Shown here: positions 33,418-42,232 of the stretch, piece by piece | Layout: each line of letters begins with the position of its first letter | Position numbering within the stretch: the stretch's first letter is position 1 | Assembly: GCF_032337115.1 (NCBI RefSeq) | Contig: NZ_JAVXZY010000001.1 | Span: forward strand, 992,001-1,056,000 | Reading direction: 5' to 3' | Source of the DNA: Roseateles_C aquae | GTDB lineage: Bacteria > Pseudomonadota > Gammaproteobacteria > Burkholderiales > Burkholderiaceae_C | Length of the DNA stretch: 64,000 nt | The notes under the pieces: model-generated | Database searches by the model: none | What the model saw: the letters and a program-made list of their open reading frames with translations, nothing else | Told to the model about the DNA's origin: nothing | Made by a program: the position numbers and the translations under genes

Positions 33418-34287
33418 ATGATCGAAATCTGGGGGAAGCGTCAGCCGACGCAGGCAGCAGCGACCGAAGCCGCTGGCCGTGAAACTGGTCCGTCGTCACG
33501 CGTGGGGCTCGGCCTGGTGCTGGCCGCCGTCGCTCTGGCCTTGGCCGCCTGCTCGTCCCCCTTCAAGGATGACCCGAACTCGCAGGCCAGCCTGGACAAA
33601 TTGTACGCAGAGGCCAAGGACGATCTGGCCAGCGGCAGCTACGAGCGCGCGATCAAGTCGCTGGAACGCATCGAAGGTCGCGCCGCCGGCACGACCATGG
33701 GCCAGCAGGCGCAGCTGGATCTGGCCTGGGCGTACCACAAGAGCGGCGAACGCGCCCAGGCGGTCAGCACGCTGGATCGCTTCATCAAGCTCAACCCGTC
33801 CAGCCCGGCAATGGACTACGCCCTCTATCTGAAGGGCCTGGCCAACTTCAACGAAGACCTGGGCCTGTTCGGCCGTCTGGCCAACCAGGATGTCGCCGAA
33901 CGCGACCAGCAGGCCTCGCGCGATGCCTTGCTCGCCTTCCGTCAGCTGGTTGATCAGTATCCCGACTCACGTTATGCCGGCGACGCCGCCGTGCGCGTCG
34001 ACTTCATCACCAACACACTGGCCAATTACGAGGTCCACGTGGCGCGCTACTACTACAACCGCGGTGCCTATGTGGCCGCGGCCAACCGCGCCCAGCAGGC
34101 GGTGCAGGAATTCCAGCGCGCACCGGCCACCGAAGAAGCGCTCTACATCATGTCGCAAAGCTATGCCAAGCTGGGTCTGGACCCGCTGAGCAAGGACGCT
34201 TACCGCGTGCTGGAAAAGAACTACCCGCAAAGCAGCTTCATCACCGGCGAACTGCGCAACAAGAAGGCCTGGTGGAAGCTCTGGTGA
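33418..34287 (+). CDS. bamD: Outer-membrane assembly lipoprotein BamD
   Basis: BamD is the essential TPR lipoprotein of the BAM complex. The 289-residue product has an N-terminal extension, a signal anchor and lipobox LALAAC (Cys45), then five TPRs, with NFNEDLGLFGRLANQDVAERD and HVARYYYNRGAYVAAANRAQ. The ATG at 33418 has AGGGA upstream. The frame continues upstream by 29 residues with no conserved sequence. The N-terminal cytoplasmic part, about 25 residues before the hydrophobic core, is unusually long for a lipoprotein signal. It is divergent from rluD and convergent with the DinG-like gene. Confidence 0.92.
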   Translation: MIEIWGKRQPTQAAATEAAGRETGPSSRVGLGLVLAAVALALAACSSPFKDDPNSQASLDKLYAEAKDDLASGSYERAIKSLERIEGRAAGTTMGQQAQLDLAWAYHKSGERAQAVSTLDRFIKLNPSSPAMDYALYLKGLANFNEDLGLFGRLANQDVAERDQQASRDALLAFRQLVDQYPDSRYAGDAAVRVDFITNTLANYEVHVARYYYNRGAYVAAANRAQQAVQEFQRAPATEEALYIMSQSYAKLGLDPLSKDAYRVLEKNYPQSSFITGELRNKKAWWKLW

Positions 34288-34307
34288 GCGGCCTTCGCTG
34301 ACACTTC

Positions 34308-34335
34308 AAAAGCGCGTCCGTCGACGCGCTTTTTT
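34308..34335. terminator. Bidirectional terminator between bamD and the helicase gene
   Basis: A perfect eight-base-pair stem AGCGCGTC/GACGCGCT with a CGTC loop is flanked by AAAA and TTTTT. It serves bamD on the plus strand and the convergent helicase gene on the minus strand. Confidence 0.85.
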
Positions 34336-34364
34336 CATGCCTGCGCTTTGTTGCGCCGGCGCAC

Positions 34365-36380
34365 TCAAAGCAGCTGGCGCTGTGCGGCCAGTTCCTGCAG
34401 CCAGGCCAGCGCCTCGCCCTCGTTGGCGGCCGTGCCAAAGGGCGGCAAGGCGGCGCGCAGCCGGCGACCATAGTTCATGCCGGCCATGCGCGGGTCGCAG
34501 ACCACCAACAGGCCGCGATCCTGCTCGGTGCGTATCAGCCGGCCGGCGCCCTGCTTCAGGGCAATCGCCGCCTCGGCAATGAAGTAGTCGGCAAAGGCAT
34601 TGCGCCCTTGCGACTCCAGATGCTGAACGCGGGCCTCGACCAAGGGATCGCTGGGCGGCGGGAACGGCAGCTTGTCGATCAGCACGCATTGCAGATCGTC
34701 GCCGGGCACGTCGATGCCCTCCCAGAAGCTGGCCGAACCGACCAGCACGGCGCGCGGATCATCCTTGAACTGCTGCAGGATCACGCGCTTGGGCGCCGCG
34801 CCCTGCACCAGCACGCGAATGTCGTCGCCGGCCTGCTCGAAGTCCTGCCTCAGCGCATCGCCAATCGTCTGCAGCGCACGCAGTGTCGTCGTCAGCACGA
34901 AACAGCGCCCGCCCAGCGCCCGCGCGCAACGCGCCGCCATCGTGGCTACCGCCAATGGATGCTCGGCCTCGGACGGCTTGGGAAAGCCACGCGGCACATA
35001 GAGACGCGCATTCTCGGCGTAATTGAACGGGCTGCCGACGCGCAGCACGCGCGCATCGTCCAGGCCAGCCGATTCAGTGAACCAGGTCAAACGCTCGTCG
35101 TCACCCAGCGTGGCCGAGGTGAAGATCCAGGCCTTGGAGGCGCCGGCACCGGCCAGCACCTGTTGTTGCATCGCCTCGCGAATGTCCAGCGGCGATTCAA
35201 CCAGCCGCGCCTGATTCGGGCTCAGGTCTATCCAGCGCACCGCGCCCGGCGCAGCCTCGCTGGAGAACTGCAGCGCCAGAGCGCTCAGTTGCTGAGCCCG
35301 CTCATGCAGCCGGGCAAAGTCAGGCGAGGTCTCGACCACGGTTTCCAGCGCGGCCACCGCCGCATCGGCGGCGCAGGCCACATCGGCCAGGGCCGGCGCG
35401 AACTCTGGCCGTGTGGCGCGTTCGGCCCAGCGCAGCTTGAGCATGCCGCGCGGCTCGCGCATGGGCCCGGCACAGGCCAGGCGCAGCTCGCGCGCGGCGC
35501 GCTCCAGTTGCTGCTGCAAGGCCTGCCAGTCCTGCAGGCCGCGCGCCTGCGCCAGGCCCAGGCCGAGCAGATCGCGGGAGAAGTCCAGCAACTGCCCGGT
35601 ACCCAGCATGCTGCCGAGAAACTGCACGCCGACCTCGGCCAGCGAATGGGCCTCGTCAAAGATGGCCATGTCGACACTGGGCAGCAGCTCGGCCACCCCG
35701 CTGTCGCGCAGCGCCATATCGGCAAAGAAGAGGTGGTGATTGACCACCACCACATCGGCCTCCATCGCCTCGCGCCTGGCCTTGACCACATGGCAGTCGC
35801 GGAACTCGGGGCAGTCGCTGCCCAGGCAGTTGTCGCGTGTCGAGCTGACGATGGGAATCACCGGCGAGCGATCGTCCAGGCCATCGATCTCGGCAAAGTC
35901 GCCGCTGCGTGTCTGCATCGCCCAGCGTTCGATGCGTGCCAGCGCCATCACGGCGCGGCGGTCTGGCAATTCCGCGCTGTGGCGGGCCTGCTTGAGCCGG
36001 TGCAGACAGAGATAGCTGCCGCGCCCCTTGAGCAGCGCCGCGCGTACCGGCACCCCCAGCGCCTCGCACAGGCGCGGCAGGTCACGCATGAAAAGCTGGT
36101 CCTGCAGGCTCTTGGTGGCGGTGCTGATCAGAGCCCGGCCGCCACTTAGCAGGGCCGGCACCAGATAGGCAAAGGTCTTGCCGACACCAGTGCCGGCCTC
36201 GACGACCAGGGTCTCCCGCGCCGCGATGGCCTGGGCCACCGCCTGCGTCATCTGCAGCTGCGGCTCACGCGGCGAATAGCTGGCATCGGCGCGCGACAAA
36301 GGCCCGCCGCGATCAAAGGCCGCGGCCACCCATTGCTCCAGCTCCGAGGCGCTTGTCTCGTTCAGATCGTCGTCACTCAA
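34365..36380 (-). CDS. dinG: DinG/YoaA-family ATP-dependent DNA helicase
   Basis: This is a 671-residue XPD-like superfamily 2 helicase with a 4Fe-4S cluster, working in replication-conflict or repair resolution. Walker A EAGTGVGKT is at residues 61-69, the DEAH box at IFDEAHSLAE and motif VI at QGAGRLIRTEQDRG. The iron-sulfur ligands fit Cys in SYLCLHRL and in CLGSDCPEFRDC. The start is a TTG at 36380, since no ATG precedes the Walker A except at residue 44. The assignment to YoaA rather than DinG is open. It converges with bamD. Confidence 0.88.
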   Translation of the reverse strand: MSDDDLNETSASELEQWVAAAFDRGGPLSRADASYSPREPQLQMTQAVAQAIAARETLVVEAGTGVGKTFAYLVPALLSGGRALISTATKSLQDQLFMRDLPRLCEALGVPVRAALLKGRGSYLCLHRLKQARHSAELPDRRAVMALARIERWAMQTRSGDFAEIDGLDDRSPVIPIVSSTRDNCLGSDCPEFRDCHVVKARREAMEADVVVVNHHLFFADMALRDSGVAELLPSVDMAIFDEAHSLAEVGVQFLGSMLGTGQLLDFSRDLLGLGLAQARGLQDWQALQQQLERAARELRLACAGPMREPRGMLKLRWAERATRPEFAPALADVACAADAAVAALETVVETSPDFARLHERAQQLSALALQFSSEAAPGAVRWIDLSPNQARLVESPLDIREAMQQQVLAGAGASKAWIFTSATLGDDERLTWFTESAGLDDARVLRVGSPFNYAENARLYVPRGFPKPSEAEHPLAVATMAARCARALGGRCFVLTTTLRALQTIGDALRQDFEQAGDDIRVLVQGAAPKRVILQQFKDDPRAVLVGSASFWEGIDVPGDDLQCVLIDKLPFPPPSDPLVEARVQHLESQGRNAFADYFIAEAAIALKQGAGRLIRTEQDRGLLVVCDPRMAGMNYGRRLRAALPPFGTAANEGEALAWLQELAAQRQLL

Positions 36381-36425
36381 GGGCTGTTGCCGCGGGCCAG
36401 CGCCGGCGGTCCTGGTGGGGTGGCA

Positions 36426-36629
36426 TCACGCCGGTTCGTCGGGATCGCAGGCAATTTCCAGCCGGACGATCTGATCACGCAGCGCCAGCCGGCGCTTCTT
36501 CAGGCGCCGCAGCTGCAACTCATCCAGCGGCTGCTGCAGGGCAACGCGGTCGATCAACTCATCCAGATCGCCATGCTCGATACGCAATTCGATCAAGCGA
36601 CGCGACAGAGAGTGAAGTTCTTCATCCAT
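36426..36629 (-). CDS. DUF465 (YdcH-like) small protein
   Basis: The 67-residue protein is highly charged and helical (MDEELHSLSRRLIELRIEH, then LKKRRLALRDQIVRLE), matching the DUF465/YdcH family of short coiled-coil proteins. The function is unknown. It sits between the helicase gene (45 bases downstream) and the PP2C gene, from which it diverges with 50 bases between starts. Confidence 0.85.
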   Translation of the reverse strand: MDEELHSLSRRLIELRIEHGDLDELIDRVALQQPLDELQLRRLKKRRLALRDQIVRLEIACDPDEPA

Positions 36630-36679
36630 GAATGCCTGGGGCGACGCTGCGCGGGTAGTTTCACGATTATAGTTTTCGG

Positions 36680-37447
36680 ATGAGTCGCATCCCCCCGGGC
36701 TTTCGCCTGAGCGCCGCCACCGGCATCCACCGTGGCGACCGCGTGTACCAGCAGGATCAGGTGGAAATCATCAGCCATGCCCGCATCAGCGGCTGCGTGC
36801 TGGGCGTGCTTGCCGATGGCATGGGCGGCAAGAGCGGCGGACGCAAGGCGGCCGACCAGGTTGTGCTGACCGCCCAGCAGCTGTTCGAACGCTTCTCGCC
36901 CGAGGATGAAGACCCGGCCGAACTGCTGCGCCAGTTGGTCTCGGAAGCGCATCTGATGATCAAGCTGACCGCGCTGTCGGCCGAAGAGGAGCCACACAGC
37001 ACGCTGGCCGCCTATCTGGTGATGCCGGACCGGCGCTGCTTCTGGATCCATGCCGGCGATTCACGGCTCTACCACTTCCGCGGGCCCAAGATGGTCAAGC
37101 GCAGCATGGACCATTCCTATGTGCAGCGCCTGATCGACCAGGGCCAGATCACCGAGGCCGAGGCGGCGGTGCACCCGCAGTCCAATCTCTTGACCGGTTG
37201 CCTGGGCACGGTCAATGAGCCGGTGCCGACCGAGGACATGATCGAACAGCTGGAGGTCGGCGACAGCCTGATGGCCTGCAGCGACGGCCTGTGGCACTAC
37301 TTCAATCCCAACGAGCTGGGCACCGTGCTGCACAGCCTGCCGCCACGCGAGGCGGCCGAACTGCTGATCAGCAAGGCCCGCCAGCGCGCCCATGGCAGCG
37401 GCGACAACCTGTCGCTGGCCGTTGTGCGGGTCGAAGCGCTGCGCTGA
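36680..37447 (+). CDS. PP2C-family serine/threonine phosphatase
   Basis: The 255-residue cytoplasmic protein has the PP2C motifs: QQDQVE (first metal Asp near 26), LADGMGGKSGG with Asp46, STLAAYLV, HAGDSRLYHF, CSDGLWHY and GDNLSLAVV. It would dephosphorylate Ser/Thr in an unknown partner using two Mn or Mg ions. No kinase gene is near. It is divergent from the DUF465 gene and converges with the secreted protein gene so exactly that the two stops form TGATCA. Confidence 0.9.
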   Translation: MSRIPPGFRLSAATGIHRGDRVYQQDQVEIISHARISGCVLGVLADGMGGKSGGRKAADQVVLTAQQLFERFSPEDEDPAELLRQLVSEAHLMIKLTALSAEEEPHSTLAAYLVMPDRRCFWIHAGDSRLYHFRGPKMVKRSMDHSYVQRLIDQGQITEAEAAVHPQSNLLTGCLGTVNEPVPTEDMIEQLEVGDSLMACSDGLWHYFNPNELGTVLHSLPPREAAELLISKARQRAHGSGDNLSLAVVRVEALR

Positions 37448-38101
37448 TCAGTGCGGAGCGCTCCCGGCAGGCGCCTTGGCCCGCCCCGGCGTTGACGCTG
37501 CGGCAGACACCGCACTGGCTGACGGCAGCGGCAGTGGTGCAGCCGGCGCCTTGCGCGCCGCACGCTCGGCATTGCGCCGCTCCACCGCCTGACGATGCGC
37601 TTGCGCCGCCTGCTCGCGCTGCAGCAGCTGCTGACGCTGCAATTCCGCCGCCTTTTCGTCAGCCACCCGGCGCGCCAAGGCCTGGCGGCCGCGCTCGTTG
37701 CTGTCCGGCGCGTCGGGCCGTGCCTTGCTCACGGGCTCCGCCTGCATCGGCGTTGGCTCAGCCAGCAGGGACTGCGTCTTCTGCCTGGCGTCACGCTCGG
37801 CATAGTCGGCCTGTTTGGCCTTGACCCGCTGGCGCTGGGCCTCAGCTCGCGCCGCGCGCTCGGCGGCATTGAGTTCGTACTCACGGGCCTGCAGCGGCTT
37901 GATCGCCTCATGCCTTTGCTGCTTGGCTTGCAACTGGCAGTCAATGACGGCAAAGCGCTGCGCACATTGCGCCAACGCCTCCTCGTAACGCGCCTCGATG
38001 GCCGCCCTCTGCACACGCAGCTGCTCGGCTTCGGTCGCCTCGGCGCTCCAGGCGCCAGGTCCGGCAGCCATCAACAGCAGGCTCAGCATCAGGTGCTTCA
38101 T
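37448..38101 (-). CDS. Secreted Ala/Gln/Arg-rich coiled-coil protein, function unknown
   Basis: The 217-residue product begins with a signal peptide (about residues 1-19, MKHLMLSLLLMAAGPGAWS). The rest is a predicted long coiled coil rich in Ala, Arg, Gln and Glu. It contains an AQCAQRFAVIDCQLQAK segment whose two cysteines could form a disulfide in the periplasm. I do not recognise a named family. Its ATG overlaps the zapE stop (ATGA), so it is probably translated with zapE. It is not related to the PP2C gene except by position. Confidence 0.75.
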   Translation of the reverse strand: MKHLMLSLLLMAAGPGAWSAEATEAEQLRVQRAAIEARYEEALAQCAQRFAVIDCQLQAKQQRHEAIKPLQAREYELNAAERAARAEAQRQRVKAKQADYAERDARQKTQSLLAEPTPMQAEPVSKARPDAPDSNERGRQALARRVADEKAAELQRQQLLQREQAAQAHRQAVERRNAERAARKAPAAPLPLPSASAVSAAASTPGRAKAPAGSAPH

Positions 38102-39198
38102 GTCAGCGAGGTATCCACATCACGCCGCTCCAGCGACAAATACTCCCGCGACTGCATCTCCTGCAAACGCGAGATGGTGCGCGGGAACTCGTGGGCCAGC
38201 GGCCCCTCGGTATAGAGCTGTTCAGGCGGCACGGCAGCCGAGATGATCAGCTTGCAGCGGCGGTCGTAGAGCACATCGACGAGCCAGGTGAAGCGCCGCG
38301 CCTCACTGGCCAACCGCGGCGGCATTTCCGGCACATTGGCCAGGATGAGGGTGTGGAACTGCGTCGCCAGCTCAAGGTAATCGTTCTGCGAACGCGGACC
38401 GCCACAGAGCGTGCGGAAATCGAACCAGACCACGCCGCCAGCGCGGCGCACCGCGCGCAGCTCGCGGTGTTCGATGTGCAGACATGGGTCTTCGTCGCGC
38501 GCCTCGGCCAGCGATTCGAAGGCCGAAGTCAGCGCCGCGTCGGCCGACTCATCGAGCGGGCAATGGTAGAGCTCGACATGCTCCAGCGAACGCTGGCGAT
38601 AGTCGGTGCCGTTGTCGACATTGATCACCTCCAGCTTGTCCTTCAGCAAGGCGATGGCCGGCAGGATGCGATCGCGGTGCAGGCCGTTGGGGTACAGGCC
38701 ATCGGGGTGGAAGTTGGAAGTGGTGACGATGGACACGCGGTTCTTGAACATCGAGTCCAGCAACCGGTGCAGGATCATCGCGTCGGTGACATCGGCCACA
38801 TGGAACTCGTCGAAGCAGATCAGCCGGAAGCGCTTGGCGATGCGCTTGCCCAGCTCATCAAGCGGGTCGGCAATGCCCTTCAGATCCTGCAGCTCGCGGT
38901 GCACCTCGCGCATGAATTCGTGGAAGTGCAGCCGTGTCTTGCGGGTCAGTGGCACGGCCTGGAAGAAGCAGTCCATCAGAAAGCTCTTGCCCCGGCCGAC
39001 ACCGCCGAACATATAGACGCCACGCGGCAGCGGCGGCCGCACCAGCAGCTTGGTGACGGCATTGCTGCGCCGCGCCTTGTAGTCGGCCCATTCGTCCTGG
39101 CAGCGCTGCAGCGCTGCGACGGCACGCAGCTGCGCAGGGTCGGCCTTGTAGCCGCGCTCGGCGAGGGTCTGCTGGTAAAGCTCGGTGACTGAGGTCAT
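38098..39198 (-). CDS. zapE: ZapE, AFG1-like ATPase
   Basis: ZapE is an AAA-type ATPase that acts on the Z ring during division and in membrane-protein quality control. The 366-residue product has Walker A GGVGRGKSFL at residues 65-74, Walker B LICFDEFHVADV, and the AFG1 segments RLHFHEFMREVHRELQ and VDVLYDRRCKLIISA. The length is normal for the family. It is separated from lpdA by a good terminator and is followed by a coupled secreted protein. Confidence 0.94.
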   Translation of the reverse strand: MTSVTELYQQTLAERGYKADPAQLRAVAALQRCQDEWADYKARRSNAVTKLLVRPPLPRGVYMFGGVGRGKSFLMDCFFQAVPLTRKTRLHFHEFMREVHRELQDLKGIADPLDELGKRIAKRFRLICFDEFHVADVTDAMILHRLLDSMFKNRVSIVTTSNFHPDGLYPNGLHRDRILPAIALLKDKLEVINVDNGTDYRQRSLEHVELYHCPLDESADAALTSAFESLAEARDEDPCLHIEHRELRAVRRAGGVVWFDFRTLCGGPRSQNDYLELATQFHTLILANVPEMPPRLASEARRFTWLVDVLYDRRCKLIISAAVPPEQLYTEGPLAHEFPRTISRLQEMQSREYLSLERRDVDTSLT

Positions 39199-39210
39199 GC
39201 AATTACTGCC

Positions 39211-39241
39211 AAAACAAAGGGGCGACCATGGCCGCCCCTTT
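39211..39241 (-). terminator. Terminator of the sucA-odhB-lpdA operon
   Basis: A nine-base-pair stem (AAAGGGGCG/CGCCCCTTT) with an eight-base loop, followed on the minus strand by TTTGTTTTG. It lies 26 bases behind the lpdA stop and before zapE. Confidence 0.8.
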
Positions 39242-39266
39242 CACTTCATCGTCGCGGCTCGCGCGA

Positions 39267-40700
39267 TCAGAAGTTGAGGGTGCGCTTGTCGATGGCCAGT
39301 GCCGCTTCCTTGGTCGCTTCGCTCAAGGAGGGGTGGGCATGGCAGATGCGTGCGATGTCTTCGGCCGAGGCCTTGAATTCCATCGCCACCACGGCTTCCG
39401 AAATCAGCTCCGAGGCAAAGGGGCCAATGATGTGCACGCCGAGGATTTCGTCGGTCTTGGCATCGGCCAGGAACTTGACGAAGCCTTGCGTATCACCCAG
39501 CGCGCGGGCGCGGCCATTGGCCAGGAAGGGGAACTGGCCGGCCTTGTACTCGACGCCATCGGCCTTGAGCTGCTGCTCGGTGCGGCCGACCCAGGCAATC
39601 TCGGGGCTGGTGTAGATGACCCAGGGGATGGTGTTGAAGTTGACATGGCCATGCTGCCCAGCAATGCGCTCGGCCACGGCAACACCCTCTTCCTCGGCCT
39701 TGTGCGCCAGCATCGGGCCACGCACCACATCGCCAACGGCCCAGACATTGGGCAGATTGGTCTTGCACTCGTCGTCCACCACGATGGCGCCACGCTCGTC
39801 CAGCTTCAGGCCCACCGCCTCGGGGTTCAGGCCAACGGTGTTGGGCACGCGGCCGATCGAGATGATCAGCTTGTCGACGGACAAGGTCTGGGCAGCGCCC
39901 TTGGCATCGGTGTACGCCACCGTCACGCCGTCCTTGCTCTTGGCGACTTCGCCAATCTTCACGCCCAGCTCGATCTTCAGACCCTGCTTCTTGAACAGCT
40001 TGGCGGCTTCCTTGGCGACCGATTCATCGACCGCGCCGAGGAAGGTCGGCAGGCCTTCAAGCACGGTGACTTCCGCGCCCAGGCGGCGCCAGACCGAGCC
40101 CATTTCCAGACCGATCACGCCGGAGCCGATCACGCCCAGCTTCTTGGGCACTTCGCCCGAAGTTTTCCCGATCTGCAGGGCGCCGTCGTTGGACAGGATC
40201 AGCTCTTCGTCAAACGCTGCGCCGGGCAGCTGGCGAGCATTGGAGCCCGTGGCCAGCACCACGTGCTTGGCCAGGATGACTTCTTCACCGGCCTTGATTT
40301 CATACAGGCCGTCCTTGGCCGCCACGAAGGAGCCGCGGCCGTGGAAGAACGTGACCTTGTTCTTCTTGAACAGGTAGAGGATGCCATCGTTGTTCTGCTT
40401 CACGACGGTGTCCTTGCGACCGATCATCTTCTTGATGTCGATGCGCACGTTGTCCGCCGAGATGCCGTGGTCGGCAAAGTGGTGGTTGGCGTGCTCAAAA
40501 TGCTCGCTCGATTGCAGCAGCGCCTTGGACGGGATGCAGCCGACATTGGTGCAGGTGCCACCGGGTGCCGGACCGCCCTTCTCGTTCTTCCACTCGTCAA
40601 TGCAGGCGGTGTTGAAGCCCAGCTGGGCCGCACGGATGGCAGCGATGTAGCCGCCAGGGCCACCGCCGATGACGACGACGTCGAATTGTTTGGTGCTCAT
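39267..40700 (-). CDS. lpdA: Dihydrolipoyl dehydrogenase (E3)
   Basis: E3 re-oxidises dihydrolipoamide of the 2-oxoglutarate dehydrogenase complex with FAD and NAD. The 477-residue product has the FAD motif GGGPGGYIA (12-20), the redox-active disulfide Cys50/Cys55 in GGTCTNVGCIP, GSGVIGLEMG for NAD, and the C-terminal AHPSLSEATKEAAL with the catalytic His. It is the third gene of the operon. A 162-base spacer with a short hairpin follows odhB. Confidence 0.97.
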   Translation of the reverse strand: MSTKQFDVVVIGGGPGGYIAAIRAAQLGFNTACIDEWKNEKGGPAPGGTCTNVGCIPSKALLQSSEHFEHANHHFADHGISADNVRIDIKKMIGRKDTVVKQNNDGILYLFKKNKVTFFHGRGSFVAAKDGLYEIKAGEEVILAKHVVLATGSNARQLPGAAFDEELILSNDGALQIGKTSGEVPKKLGVIGSGVIGLEMGSVWRRLGAEVTVLEGLPTFLGAVDESVAKEAAKLFKKQGLKIELGVKIGEVAKSKDGVTVAYTDAKGAAQTLSVDKLIISIGRVPNTVGLNPEAVGLKLDERGAIVVDDECKTNLPNVWAVGDVVRGPMLAHKAEEEGVAVAERIAGQHGHVNFNTIPWVIYTSPEIAWVGRTEQQLKADGVEYKAGQFPFLANGRARALGDTQGFVKFLADAKTDEILGVHIIGPFASELISEAVVAMEFKASAEDIARICHAHPSLSEATKEAALAIDKRTLNF

Positions 40701-40786
40701 GTCTTGATTCCTTGTCCCAGCATGCCCCAGTGTCTCAGGGCGTAGCGAGCGGGTGTGTGGCTAGGCGCGGGTGCCGACCCACCGGA

Positions 40787-40803
40787 ACGTAGCGGCGCTA
40801 CGT
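40787..40803 (-). other. Short hairpin in the odhB-lpdA spacer
   Basis: ACGTAGC and GCTACGT form a seven-base-pair stem with a three-base loop. The surrounding 162-base spacer is GC-rich, with no open frame. A role in mRNA processing is possible. Confidence 0.4.
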
Positions 40804-40862
40804 GAGGATGGGAAGGACGGGCCCCGCAACGACGCCACGCGCCCGCGCAGTAGCCCTCGCTC

Positions 40863-42125
<1,263 letters not shown>

Positions 42126-42164
42126 GATGATTCTTTCGATTTCGGTGCCGTACTTCCGCGCCGT

Positions 42165-42201
42165 CTGGCTGTTGAGCGGCACGCGCCGCTCGAACAGCCA
42201 G
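42165..42201 (-). other. Large stem-loop between sucA and odhB
   Basis: CTGGCTGTTGAGCGGC pairs with GCCGCTCGAACAGCCAG through 16 base pairs and one bulged C, with an ACGC loop. It lies in the sucA-odhB spacer. No T-run follows, so it is more likely an RNA-stability or processing element than a terminator. Confidence 0.6.
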
Positions 42202-42202
42202 A

Positions 42203-42231
42203 GTTATTGCGTCGCGGAGCGCCGCAATAAC
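42203..42231 (-). other. Second stem-loop behind sucA
   Basis: GTTATTGCG pairs with CGCAATAAC over nine base pairs, with an 11-base loop. It starts one base behind the stem-loop at 42165-42201 and ends two bases before the sucA stop. Confidence 0.5.
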
Positions 42232-42232
42232 G

